From: an uncultured Bacteroides sp.
GTDB lineage: Bacteria > Bacteroidota > Bacteroidia > Bacteroidales > Bacteroidaceae
Reading direction: 5' to 3'
DNA: 35,506 nucleotides
Assembly: GCA_946628545.1 (NCBI GenBank)
Contig: CAMOWU010000029.1
Span: 1 to 35,506 of the forward strand
The notes under the pieces are model-generated. The model made no database searches, was not told the DNA's origin, and worked only from the letters and a program-made list of their open reading frames with translations. Position 1 is the stretch's first letter; every line of letters begins with the position of its first letter. Shown one piece after another: positions 25,392 to 33,236 of this stretch. The position numbers and the translations under genes were made by a program.

Positions 25392-26303
25392 ATGAAACCA
25401 ACACTTTTCTTACTTGCTGCCGGTATGGGCAGCCGTTATGGTGGGTTGAAACAGCTCGATGGACTGGGACCTAACGGTGAGACTATTATGGATTATTCTA
25501 TCTACGACGCTATCCGCGCTGGATTTGGCAAGATTGTTTTCGTTATCCGCAAGGATTTCGAAGATCAGTTCCGTACTCAGATTCTCTCCAAATATGAAGG
25601 ACGCATTCCTGCTGAATTGGTGTTCCAAAGTCTCGATGCTCTCCCAGAAGGATTCTCCGTTCCTGAAGGACGTGTGAAGCCATGGGGTACCAACCACGCC
25701 GTGCTCATGGGTAAGGATGCCATCAAGGAGCCTTTCTGTGTCATCAACTGCGACGACTTCTACGGTCGCGACGCTTTCGCCACTATCGGCAAGTTCCTCA
25801 GCGACCTCCCCGAGGGTAGCAAGAACAAATATGCCATGGTAGGATTCCGCTGCTGCAACACACTCAGCGAGAACGGAACAGTGGCACGTGGTATCTGCGT
25901 CTATGACGACAACCACCATCTGACCGACGTAGTGGAGCGCACCGAGATCATGCGCGTCGATGGTCCTATCTGCTACAAGGACGAAGAAGGCAAGTGGGTT
26001 GCTGTAGAGGAGAATGTGCCTGTCAGCATGAACATGTGGGGATTCACTCCCGACTATTTCCAGTACAGTGAGGATTATTTCAAGGAGTTCCTTTCCGACC
26101 CCAAGAACATGACCAACCTGAAGGCAGAGTTCTTCATCCCTCTCATGGTCAACAAACTCATCAACGAGGGAACAGCTACAGTGGAAGTGCTCGACACGAC
26201 CAGCAAGTGGTTTGGCGTGACTTACGCTGCCGACAGAGAGGACACCGTGAAGCGCATCCAGGCTCTCGTCGATGCAGGCGAATACCCCGCTAAGCTCTTC
26301 TAA
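25392..26303 (+). CDS. Nucleotidyltransferase (sugar-phosphate NTP transferase family)
   Basis: This 303-aa cytoplasmic protein starts with the NTP-transferase signature LLAAGMGSRYGGLKQLDGLG (G-x-G-x-R plus the substrate-binding Lys). The metal-binding acidic motif INCDDFYGRDAF follows at about residue 118. The family joins an NTP and a sugar 1-phosphate to make a nucleotide sugar, or acts in related activation steps. The sugar and nucleotide cannot be told, and no cell-wall or glycan cluster is adjacent. The end, AADREDTVKRIQALVDAGEY, is typical of the Bacteroidetes version. It stands alone, with its own promoter, a structured leader and a strong terminator. Confidence 0.92.
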   Translation: MKPTLFLLAAGMGSRYGGLKQLDGLGPNGETIMDYSIYDAIRAGFGKIVFVIRKDFEDQFRTQILSKYEGRIPAELVFQSLDALPEGFSVPEGRVKPWGTNHAVLMGKDAIKEPFCVINCDDFYGRDAFATIGKFLSDLPEGSKNKYAMVGFRCCNTLSENGTVARGICVYDDNHHLTDVVERTEIMRVDGPICYKDEEGKWVAVEENVPVSMNMWGFTPDYFQYSEDYFKEFLSDPKNMTNLKAEFFIPLMVNKLINEGTATVEVLDTTSKWFGVTYAADREDTVKRIQALVDAGEYPAKLF

Positions 26304-26317
26304 AGCTCATCAATTCT

Positions 26318-26355
26318 AAAAAAAAAGCATGCAGCCCACGCTGCATGCCTTTTTT
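26318..26355. terminator. Bidirectional intrinsic terminator
   Basis: GCATGCAGC (26327-26335) and GCTGCATGC (26340-26348) form a perfect 9-bp stem with a CCAC loop. Nine A residues precede it and a C plus six T residues follow, so it can stop RNA from both convergent genes. Confidence 0.92.
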
Positions 26356-26362
26356 GTGATTG

Positions 26363-26434
26363 ACGTTAATGACGTTAATGACGATAATAACGTTAATAAC
26401 GATAATAACGATAATAACGATAATAACGACAATG
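26363..26434. repeat. Nonamer tandem array between convergent genes
   Basis: Eight 9-bp units: two ACGTTAATG, then ACGATAATA, ACGTTAATA, three more ACGATAATA, and ACGACAATG. It lies between the terminator and the antiporter stop codon and would be transcribed as the antiporter 3' UTR. Confidence 0.92.
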
Positions 26435-26463
26435 ACGCTTAGATAAAGCGTCCATTTCGCGAT

Positions 26464-28734
26464 TCATCTGTTGACGAAGGCTTTCAGTCGTGATGTCTCG
26501 CCAGCCAGGATCAGTGTGTCGCCCGTCTTGATGACCATTTGCGGATTGGGGTTCATATAGTACTCGCCGTTGCGCTCCACACCCATGATGATGCAATGGG
26601 CGTTCTCGCGGATATGGCTCTCGATGATGCTCTTGTCGTGGATGTTGTCCGACTGGCTCACCGTGTAGTGCTCCAACGACACCATGGCAGGCGCTTCTTT
26701 GCCGTGGCTACCATTGATGCTTTGGTCGAGCATCTTCTGGAAGGAATCGATCTGCGAGTCGCTGCCGGCTGCAATGATGCGGTCGCCAGGATAAATGCTC
26801 TCGTCGCCACCAGGAATGAAGATGTGCAAACCGCTGCGTACAATACATACGATGCTCACACCACTCACACTTCTGATTGAAAGGTTCTTCAGCTTCTTGC
26901 CACAGAAATCGGAGTCGGCGCTCACATCGAATTCCGAGATGTGGATATCGTAGTTGAGCAAGGAATTGACGGTGCTGTTGCGCATGGCGCGACGTTCCTC
27001 TGCCGATGTCTCGCGGGCAGTGAGGTTTTCATTGAATGCGTTCTCCAACAACTTTGAACGCTTCCTGATACTGCGGGAGAAGGCGATGGAAAGCACCACG
27101 AAGAACGAAATCACAATCACCACACCGGCGTTGAAACTGAAGATGCTGGCTAAGGCGAAGAAGACGAAGGCCATGCTCAGCAGCAGGCGGAAAATAAACA
27201 TACCCGAAAGAAAAGCCTTCTGCATGCCGCCTGTGTTCCATAATTGCCTGCCCTCGCTGCTGTTGGCACCTTTCATGGCGATATTGAAAATCAAAGGCGA
27301 GGCGGCACCCAAGATCAGAACGCACGACAACACCTTGATGCCGAATTCAGGCCAACGTAGGCCCAGCACAGTAAAGGAGTTGCTGCCATCGCCTACAAAC
27401 GACATGAAATAAGGATGAACGTAATTGAAGTAGATGACGAAGATGAATGCAGTCACGATACCGTAGATCAGCACGTTCAACAACGTCTTCTTCAAGTAGG
27501 TCTTCCAGAGACTTTCCGAACCAGAGCTGTTTTTCACCTTAGAGTAGTTCTCCAGCCACATCTTGAAACCGTCGCTGCTATGCCGTTCGATGAAATGGAG
27601 CGTAGGTATAGCCAGGCGCATGATGTAGGGAGTGAGGAAGGTGGTGATGACCGAGACAGCCACCACGATGGGATAGAGAAAATCGTCGGTCACATGGAGT
27701 GTCTGGCCCAAAGTGGCGATGATGAAGGCGAACTCACCAATCTGAACAAGAGAAAAACCCGTCTGCAGGGACACACGCAGGGATTGACCCGACAAGAGGG
27801 TGCCAATGCTGGCGAAGATGATCTGCCCCACAATGACAGTGATGGTGATGAGCAGAATAGGCAGCCAGTGGGTGGCGAGCATGCCAGGATTGATCATCAT
27901 ACCCACCGACACAAAGAAGATGGCGCCGAAGATGTCCTTGATGGGTTTCACCAGATGCTCTATTCGCTCCGCCTCCAAGGTCTCAGCCAGCAAGCTTCCC
28001 ATCACGAAGGCTCCCAGGGCACTGCTGAAACCGGCCTTCATCGCCAGCATCACCATACCCAGGCACAAGCCGATGGAGAAGATGGTCATCGTCTCGTCGT
28101 TGAGATACTTGCGGAAGCGTTTCAGGAACGAAGGCAGGATCAAGATGCCCAATACAAACCACAAGACCAGATAGAAGACCAATTTCAGTATCTCTCCTAC
28201 CAATTCCCCGCCCTCGAAACTGTTGCTCACCGCAATGGACGACAGCAGCACCATCAGCACCACGGCAAAGAGGTCTTCGATGACGAGGATGCCAAAGCAC
28301 ACATTCACGAAATGATGCTTGCTCAGTCCCATGTCTTCAATGGCCTTGAACACAATCGTGGTGGACGACATGCACAGCATGCCACCCAGAAACAATGAGG
28401 TCATCGACCCCCAGCCAAGCAACTGTCCAATCAGATAGCCTGAACTCATCATGCCTATCACAATCACCATGGCGGCTACGACAGCGGTGCTGCCCATCTT
28501 CAGCAACTTCTTGAAACTGAACTCCAGTCCCATGGAGAAGAGCAAGAACAAGACACCAATCTGTCCCCAAGTGTCCACACCCTCTACGTCGCTGATCCAT
28601 GACTCGCCCAAAACGTAGGGACCTACCATCAGACCTGCCACAATGTAGCCCAGTACCACAGGTTGTTTGAACAGTTTGAACAAAAGGCTGACGATGCCTG
28701 CGGTCAGCATGATCACGCATAAATCCTGTATCAT
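26464..28734 (-). CDS. CPA2-family cation:proton antiporter with TrkA_C domains
   Basis: This 756-aa protein starts with a KefB/CPA2 transporter domain of about 12 helices (residues 1-390), including VIEDLFAVVLMVLL with the ion-site acidic residue and SALGAFVMGSLLAET. A second hydrophobic region (about 405-555) adds several more helices. Two TrkA_C (RCK_C) ligand-binding domains end the protein (about 600-680, DFCGKKLKNLSIRSVSG; 685-756, MVIKTGDTLILAG). I see no RCK_N Rossmann domain. It probably exchanges Na+ or K+ for H+ at the inner membrane under ligand control. It is 58 bp downstream of the symporter gene on the same strand and could share its transcript. Confidence 0.92.
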   Translation of the reverse strand: MIQDLCVIMLTAGIVSLLFKLFKQPVVLGYIVAGLMVGPYVLGESWISDVEGVDTWGQIGVLFLLFSMGLEFSFKKLLKMGSTAVVAAMVIVIGMMSSGYLIGQLLGWGSMTSLFLGGMLCMSSTTIVFKAIEDMGLSKHHFVNVCFGILVIEDLFAVVLMVLLSSIAVSNSFEGGELVGEILKLVFYLVLWFVLGILILPSFLKRFRKYLNDETMTIFSIGLCLGMVMLAMKAGFSSALGAFVMGSLLAETLEAERIEHLVKPIKDIFGAIFFVSVGMMINPGMLATHWLPILLITITVIVGQIIFASIGTLLSGQSLRVSLQTGFSLVQIGEFAFIIATLGQTLHVTDDFLYPIVVAVSVITTFLTPYIMRLAIPTLHFIERHSSDGFKMWLENYSKVKNSSGSESLWKTYLKKTLLNVLIYGIVTAFIFVIYFNYVHPYFMSFVGDGSNSFTVLGLRWPEFGIKVLSCVLILGAASPLIFNIAMKGANSSEGRQLWNTGGMQKAFLSGMFIFRLLLSMAFVFFALASIFSFNAGVVIVISFFVVLSIAFSRSIRKRSKLLENAFNENLTARETSAEERRAMRNSTVNSLLNYDIHISEFDVSADSDFCGKKLKNLSIRSVSGVSIVCIVRSGLHIFIPGGDESIYPGDRIIAAGSDSQIDSFQKMLDQSINGSHGKEAPAMVSLEHYTVSQSDNIHDKSIIESHIRENAHCIIMGVERNGEYYMNPNPQMVIKTGDTLILAGETSRLKAFVNR

Positions 28735-28792
28735 TTCTCTACTGCCTTTCTTATAATCACCTTAGATTCCTCTCCTCAATTATTTTTCTCAA

Positions 28793-30205
28793 CTATTTCT
28801 CTTCTTCTCCTTCAGCAATGCCATCCGCAGAGTTCTCTTCCGACGACTCCTCCAGGCGGTTGCCCCATAGGTAGTATTTGGTCTCGCGCGAAATCACACC
28901 CGACAGAAGCAGGAGCGACACCAGATTAGGAATGGCCATCAGTGCGTTCATGATGTCGGCAATGTTCCAGACCAGTCCAAGGCTCATGATGGATCCCAAG
29001 ACAATGGCGCCAACCCAGAACACGCGGTAGATGTTCACACCGCGACGGCTGCTCAGGTATTCCACAGCGCGCTCACCATAATAGCACCAGCCCAGGATGG
29101 TGGAGAAAGCAAAGGTGATGATGCCAATCGTCAGAATCGGAGTGCCAATCACGGGGATGCGCGCAAAAGCCTCCTTGGTCAGCAGGCCACCGTCCTGATA
29201 GTCGATTTCGGGGTAGGCGAGAATGCTCGTCACAATCACCAGGCCCGTCATGGCGCAGATCACGACCGTGTCCCAGAAGGTGCCGGTGGATGACACCAAA
29301 GCCTGGCGAACGGGGTTGCGGGTCTGGGCGGCAGCGGCTACAATGGGTGCGGATCCCATACCCGACTCGTTGCTGAACAGACCACGGGCGATACCAAAAC
29401 GTGCGGCTGCCATCACGGTGCTGCCTATCGCACCGCCTACAATCGACTGGTTGCTGAAAGCGCAACTGATGATCAGGCGAAGAGCTTCTATAATGTAGCT
29501 GTGGTTCACACATAATATATATATACAGCCCAGCACATAGAACAACGACATCAAAGGCACAAACTTGGTGCAGATGCTGGCGATGCTCTTGATGCCGCCA
29601 AAGATCACCAAACCCACCATCGTGGCAATGGCGACTCCCACTACCACACGAACATATATGGGGTCAAAGGAGCCCTCAGTCAAGATGGCGATGTTCTCGC
29701 TGATGGCATTGGCCTGAACCGTGTTGCCGATTCCAAAGGCTGCAACAGCCGTGAACACAGAAAAGAGCACAGCCAGCCAATGGGCGTTCAGACCTTTGTC
29801 CAATGCGTACATCGGGCCGCCTAACATCCTGCCAGACGGTGTGCGCTCACGGTATTTGATGGCCAGCAGGCCCTCGCTGTACTTTGTGGCGATACCAAAG
29901 ACACCCGTGATCCAGCACCAGAATACCGCGCCTGGACCGCCTAAGGAAACGGCGGTAGCCACGCCGATGATGTTGCCAGTGCCTATCGTTGCAGCCAGAG
30001 AGGTGGCGAGAGCGCCGAACTGGCTCACGTCGCCCTTCGAGTTGCTGTCTTTCTTGATGGATAACTTGATGGCTGTCCATAGCTTGCGTTGAGGAAAACG
30101 AAGCATGATGGTCAGGTAGATGTGAGTGCCTAAAAGCAGGATCATCATGGGCCAACCCCATAGGAAACCGCTGATTTCACTCATGAATTCATTGATGCTC
30201 TGCAT
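28793..30205 (-). CDS. Sodium:alanine-type amino acid symporter (AGCS family)
   Basis: This 470-aa inner-membrane protein has about ten helices and the AGCS family blocks: GPGAVFWCWITGVFGIATKY with SEGLLAIKYRE, FSNESGMGSAPIVAAAAQT, and GWCYYGERAVEYL. The family takes up alanine, glycine or related amino acids with Na+ or H+. The substrate here is not determined. The C-terminus is an unusual acidic tail (EESSEENSADGIAEGEEEK). A start at 30184 is also possible. A strong promoter lies at 30293-30322, giving a leader of about 80 nt. Confidence 0.94.
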   Translation of the reverse strand: MQSINEFMSEISGFLWGWPMMILLLGTHIYLTIMLRFPQRKLWTAIKLSIKKDSNSKGDVSQFGALATSLAATIGTGNIIGVATAVSLGGPGAVFWCWITGVFGIATKYSEGLLAIKYRERTPSGRMLGGPMYALDKGLNAHWLAVLFSVFTAVAAFGIGNTVQANAISENIAILTEGSFDPIYVRVVVGVAIATMVGLVIFGGIKSIASICTKFVPLMSLFYVLGCIYILCVNHSYIIEALRLIISCAFSNQSIVGGAIGSTVMAAARFGIARGLFSNESGMGSAPIVAAAAQTRNPVRQALVSSTGTFWDTVVICAMTGLVIVTSILAYPEIDYQDGGLLTKEAFARIPVIGTPILTIGIITFAFSTILGWCYYGERAVEYLSSRRGVNIYRVFWVGAIVLGSIMSLGLVWNIADIMNALMAIPNLVSLLLLSGVISRETKYYLWGNRLEESSEENSADGIAEGEEEK

Positions 30206-30292
30206 GTCGTGAAATGTGTTTGAAGATGTGTTTGCTTTTCATCGGACTTAACAGATGAAATCCGCCTTGTGTCTGTGTACGATAACAAAGTG

Positions 30293-30322
30293 CAAAGTTA
30301 CGAAAAATCGAGTGAAAAGCAA
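30293..30322 (-). promoter_or_regulatory. Promoter of the AGCS symporter
   Basis: Minus-strand TAACTTTG (30293-30300) with TTG (30320-30322) at 19-bp spacing fits the consensus fully. A second copy of its 16-bp core, CAAAGTTACGAAAAAT in plus-strand reading, is at 30366-30381 but lacks a TTG at the right distance. Confidence 0.75.
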
Positions 30323-30365
30323 AACTTGTTTTGGCTTTTCCGAGATGGAGTAACTTCGGCGAAGC

Positions 30366-30410
30366 CAAAGTTACGAAAAATATTCCCTTTTCTTGGCATT
30401 TGAAAGGGAA
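30366..30410. repeat. Duplicated promoter core plus 10-bp hairpin
   Basis: Bases 30366-30381 repeat the 16-bp -7 region of the symporter promoter (30293-30308). Next to it TATTCCCTTT pairs with AAAGGGAATA (10-bp stem, about 30381-30413). The repeat carries a second TAACTTTG but no matching -33. Confidence 0.6.
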
Positions 30411-30416
30411 TATCAT

Positions 30417-30449
30417 AAAAAAATTGCTTATCTCACGACAAGCAATCTT
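30417..30449 (-). terminator. Intrinsic terminator of the candidate small RNA
   Basis: Minus-strand ATTGCTTGTC pairs with GATAAGCAAT around a GTGA loop (10 bp, one G-U pair), followed by seven T residues (plus-strand A-run 30417-30423). Confidence 0.8.
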
Positions 30450-30486
30450 TACTAACCTTAAAATAAATCTAATACCATGAAAAACA
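30417..30486 (-). ncRNA. Candidate small RNA or attenuated leader, ~70 nt
   Basis: On the minus strand a promoter at 30492-30522 is followed about 45 bases later by a strong intrinsic terminator (30417-30449). The short RNA between them reads through CATGGTATTAGATTT and AAGGTTAGTAAAG. It has no convincing reading frame. The terminator stem is 10 bp with a GNRA-type GUGA loop and ends in seven U. It would be a free small RNA or a prematurely ended leader of the symporter, which has its own promoter downstream. It resembles recurrent Bacteroidales leader or sRNA elements I have seen, possibly the Bacteroidales-1 motif, but I cannot confirm this by eye. Confidence 0.6.
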
Positions 30487-30491
30487 CGATG

Positions 30492-30522
30492 CAAAGTTAG
30501 TAACTATTCGCTGATTCACCAA
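30492..30522 (-). promoter_or_regulatory. Promoter of the candidate small RNA
   Basis: Minus-strand TAACTTTG (30492-30499) with TTG (30520-30522) at 20-bp spacing. Confidence 0.7.
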
Positions 30523-30534
30523 GCGTTTTACTGT

Positions 30535-30578
30535 GAAAGCGCACACAAGTTAACAATTATTAACATGTGTACGCTTTC
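30535..30578. repeat. 44-bp imperfect palindrome
   Basis: GAAAGCG, ACACA and GTTAA (30535-30553) are mirrored by TTAAC, TGTGT and CGCTTTC (30560-30578), with only two mismatched positions and a CAATTA centre. No T-run follows on either strand. It lies just upstream of the small-RNA promoter and about 195 bp after the rlmI stop codon. It could be an operator or a recombination-type site; neither is shown. Confidence 0.7.
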
Positions 30579-30653
30579 TTTGGTGTTTTGTTTACTTTTG
30601 TTAACAATTTTGCATCTTCATCCGCATGGTCGCATGCTTCCGTAGATTATAAG
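30579..30653. other. AT-rich spacer, nothing recognised
   Basis: This T-rich stretch contains TTTTGTTTACTTTTGTTAAC and a GCATGGTCGCATGC near-palindrome at about 30624-30637. No gene or clear promoter is seen. The whole 567-bp gap 30206-30772 holds only the elements listed separately. Confidence 0.4.
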
Positions 30654-30767
30654 GGTTATAGGTTATTGGTTATAGGTTATTGAGGATTGCTCAATGGTCA
30701 ATGGTCAATGGTCAATGGTCAATGGTCAATGCTCAATGGTCAATGCTCAATGGTCAATGGTCAATGG
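30654..30767. repeat. Two adjacent heptamer arrays next to the rlmI stop codon
   Basis: Bases 30654-30681 are four 7-bp units GGTTATA/GGTTATT in alternation. After nine bases, 30691-30767 are eleven units of TCAATGG, two of them TCAATGC. The second array ends 5 bp from the rlmI stop codon (30773-30775). Confidence 0.93.
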
Positions 30768-30772
30768 AAAAA

Positions 30773-31966
30773 TCATTCCACGTAAAGCACCAGTCCCTTG
30801 AGGTATTCCCCTTCTGGATGGTAGATATTGATGGGGTGGTCGGCAGGTTGGTGCAACTGGTGGAGGATCCTCACCTTGCGGCGTGCGTAGGCTGCTGCGG
30901 TGAACACCGCATTGCGGAAGTTGTCTTTTGTCACTACCTGTGAACAACTGAAGGTGAAGAGCACACCGCCGTGGGCAATCTTTTCAAGCGCCTTCTGGTT
31001 CAGACGTGAATAGCCTTTCAGCGCATTCGACAGCGCATTCTTGTGCTTGGCAAAGGCTGGAGGGTCGAGGATGATCAGGTTGTACTCCTCTTTCATGTTG
31101 TCGAGAAACTTGAAAGCGTCCTCTGCGAAAGCCTGGTGTCGGCTGTCGCCAGGGAAATTCAGATCCACATTGGCGTTGGTCAGGTCGATGGCTTTCTGGC
31201 TGCTGTCAACAGAGTGGACCAAAGAAGCCCCTCCCCGCATGGCGTAGAACGAAAAACCGCCCGTGTAGCAAAACATGTTCAGCACCTTCATTCCCCGAGC
31301 GTACTGCTCCAGCAACTTGCGGTTCTCACGCTGGTCAACAAAGAAGCCCGTCTTCTGTCCTTTCAGCCAATCGACATGGAAACGGAGGCCGTTTTCGATG
31401 GCAATGTTGTCCACATCCTTACCACCAGCCAGGAAACCACTCTCTTCCAACAGGTTGGCTTTGAAGGGCAATGTAGTTTCCGACTTGTAGTAGATATGGC
31501 GCAAACGCCCCTCCATCAGTTTCAGCAAGGCATCGGCAATCAGCCGGCGGTCCTTGTGCATTCCCACGCTGTGGGCTTGCATCACAGCAGTCTCGCCGTA
31601 GATGTCGATGACCAGTCCTGGAAGGTTGTCGCCCTCCCCATGAACCAGACGGAAGGCATTGGTGTCGGCAGAAGCAGTCAGGCCGATGTGTTGTCTCACA
31701 TCCAAGGCCGCAGCAAGCCGCCGGTAGTAAAAGTCGGAGTCGATCTGCTCGCCATCGAAAGTCAGCACACGCACCATGATGCTGCCGATCTGGTAGTGAC
31801 CAGTGGCTATATAACGGTTGTCGCTGCTATAGACTTCTACACAATCCCCCTCTTCGGGTTCTGTGTCGAAATGATGGATGGCTCCGGAAAACACCCAAGG
31901 ATGGAAACGTTTCAGGGATTCTTCTTTGCCTTTGCGCAGATAGGCTTTAGATGGCTCGTTGTTCAT
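30773..31966 (-). CDS. rlmI: 23S rRNA m5C methyltransferase, RlmI family
   Basis: This 397-aa protein has an N-terminal PUA RNA-binding domain (AYLRKGKEESLKRFHPWVFS, about residues 8-85), an RlmI-like middle domain, and a Rossmann methyltransferase domain. AdoMet motif I is VLNMFCYTGGFSF. Motif IV is ILDPPAFAK and motif VI is FTFSCSQVV, whose Cys is the expected catalytic residue. The E. coli homologue makes m5C1962 in 23S rRNA. Which position is modified here is inferred from the family. It is the last gene of a leftward set with a DEDDy exonuclease (30 bp upstream) and a DUF5063 gene. Confidence 0.93.
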   Translation of the reverse strand: MNNEPSKAYLRKGKEESLKRFHPWVFSGAIHHFDTEPEEGDCVEVYSSDNRYIATGHYQIGSIMVRVLTFDGEQIDSDFYYRRLAAALDVRQHIGLTASADTNAFRLVHGEGDNLPGLVIDIYGETAVMQAHSVGMHKDRRLIADALLKLMEGRLRHIYYKSETTLPFKANLLEESGFLAGGKDVDNIAIENGLRFHVDWLKGQKTGFFVDQRENRKLLEQYARGMKVLNMFCYTGGFSFYAMRGGASLVHSVDSSQKAIDLTNANVDLNFPGDSRHQAFAEDAFKFLDNMKEEYNLIILDPPAFAKHKNALSNALKGYSRLNQKALEKIAHGGVLFTFSCSQVVTKDNFRNAVFTAAAYARRKVRILHQLHQPADHPINIYHPEGEYLKGLVLYVE

Positions 31967-31996
31967 TGTACTGAGGTATGGTGTTCAATGGTGTTC

Positions 31997-32653
31997 TTAA
32001 TCAGGGAGAGCGTTGTGGGAACTCTCTTCGGGAGATTCAAGTGGCGATTTCTCCAGGGTGAATTCTCCGTTGTGCTTCAGCTCGCAGATCTTCTCGTAGA
32101 TCTTCACGCAAGCCCAAGCATCGGTGGCGGCGTATGATTTCTGGGCTTCGCTTAGCACGTCGGCCTCCCAGTTCGACAACTGCTGGCTCTTGGAAATCTT
32201 CTCACCGTAAAGATTGGCGTATAGTTTCTGGAGGCTCATATCGACAATGCCCAGGTCCTTGGCCTCGTGCTGCAACTCAATGAAGGTGCCAGGAGTGAAG
32301 TTTTGGCGCTTGCGGAGCATCAAGAAGTCATCGTGCAGCGACAAGCCCACCTTAGTGATGCTGTTGTCCTCAAGCAACCGGATCACGGAGGGCGGAAGTC
32401 CGATTCTGTTCAATCGGAACAAAAAGGCGGTGTCGGGAGTCGATACCTGCAGCAGTGCCACTAAATGGACCTGCCCACGGCGGAAGGTAGGGCGTGTTTC
32501 AGTGTCGAACCCCAGAAGAGGCTGTCGCATCAGGTAGTCAACGGCCTTGTCGGCCTCTTGAACTGTCAAGACCGTGAACACGCGACCTTCGAATCGCACT
32601 CGAGGCAGATTGTTGATCTCTTTCTTGTCGTATCTTTCTTTTATCGTTATCAT
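31997..32653 (-). CDS. RNase D-like 3'-5' exonuclease (DEDDy)
   Basis: This 218-aa protein is a single DEDDy exonuclease domain. Asp50 and Glu52 (GFDTETRPTF) form ExoI, the Asp108/Asp109 region (GLSLHDDFLML) forms ExoII, and Tyr174 with Asp178 (SYAATDAWACVKIY) form ExoIII. All acidic catalytic residues are present. It lacks HRDC domains, so it is shorter than E. coli RNase D and more like the stand-alone Bacteroidetes proteins. It probably trims RNA 3' ends, though DNA cannot be excluded. It lies 41 bp after the DUF5063 gene and 30 bp before rlmI, which suggests one operon. Confidence 0.92.
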   Translation of the reverse strand: MITIKERYDKKEINNLPRVRFEGRVFTVLTVQEADKAVDYLMRQPLLGFDTETRPTFRRGQVHLVALLQVSTPDTAFLFRLNRIGLPPSVIRLLEDNSITKVGLSLHDDFLMLRKRQNFTPGTFIELQHEAKDLGIVDMSLQKLYANLYGEKISKSQQLSNWEADVLSEAQKSYAATDAWACVKIYEKICELKHNGEFTLEKSPLESPEESSHNALPD

Positions 32654-32694
32654 CCCTTTATATCATCTGTGTGGAAGTCTTCGAATCAAGCGAC

Positions 32695-33228
32695 CTAATC
32701 GTCGGTGGAGTCGGTGTTGTAAAGCAAGTCGTGAAGCGGACGCATCACATTCAACAATCGCTGGCCCCAATAGTGGATGAAGTTGTCGCGACACAGCGAC
32801 ACGGCGCCCTCGCGGACAGAGTCAGTGCCGTCACGGTAGGCCACGACGAAGTTCTTCAAGTCCTGGTAGATGTCGGCCATCAGCTCGCTCACCGTGCAAA
32901 GCACGGGTTGGTCGCTATAGCGCATGTCTTCCACGAAAACGTCGAGAAAATCGTCGGCACTTCCCATCACGTAGGCGATGTTGTGGCGAACGACGTCGTA
33001 GTTCTCCTCACTCACGTAGTCGTAGGGGCAGTCATCGTACAGGTCGCCGGTCTCAGGAAGGAGTTCTCCCTTCAAATACAACAAAGGGAGCAGCTTGAGA
33101 CTGGTGCTGACAAATTCCTCACGGCTTCGCTCAGAGGCATGCTCTACGAACAGACAATACTCCACAGCAACGGTCAAAAACTCTATGACATCACGCTGAA
33201 GGCCTTCGGATTCTTTTTTGTAGCTCAT
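32695..33228 (-). CDS. DUF5063 domain-containing protein
   Basis: This 177-aa cytoplasmic protein is all-helical and acidic. It contains DVIEFLTVAVEYCLFVEH near the start and a conserved middle EENYDVVRHNIAYVMGSADD, followed by TVSELMADIYQDLKNFVVAY and the end HYWGQRLLNVMRPLHDLLY. This matches the Bacteroidetes DUF5063 family, whose function is unknown. It is the first gene of a leftward set with an exonuclease and rlmI, so a role in RNA metabolism is possible. A -7 box (TAATTTTG, 33237-33244) ends 8 bp before the ATG, implying an mRNA with almost no leader. Confidence 0.88.
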   Translation of the reverse strand: MSYKKESEGLQRDVIEFLTVAVEYCLFVEHASERSREEFVSTSLKLLPLLYLKGELLPETGDLYDDCPYDYVSEENYDVVRHNIAYVMGSADDFLDVFVEDMRYSDQPVLCTVSELMADIYQDLKNFVVAYRDGTDSVREGAVSLCRDNFIHYWGQRLLNVMRPLHDLLYNTDSTDD

Positions 33229-33236
33229 ATTGACTG

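Noticed and set aside
30535..30578. Chromosome dimer resolution site (dif) near ftsK
   Set aside because: The arms do not fit the XerC/XerD arm pattern and ftsK genes are not reliably near dif.
30680..30943. A frame starting with repeated QWSMVNG
   Set aside because: It is produced by the 7-bp array read in three frames and then continues antisense to rlmI.
31043..32137. A 364-codon open frame opposite rlmI and the exonuclease gene
   Set aside because: It is antisense to two well-supported genes in the same register; no domain is seen.
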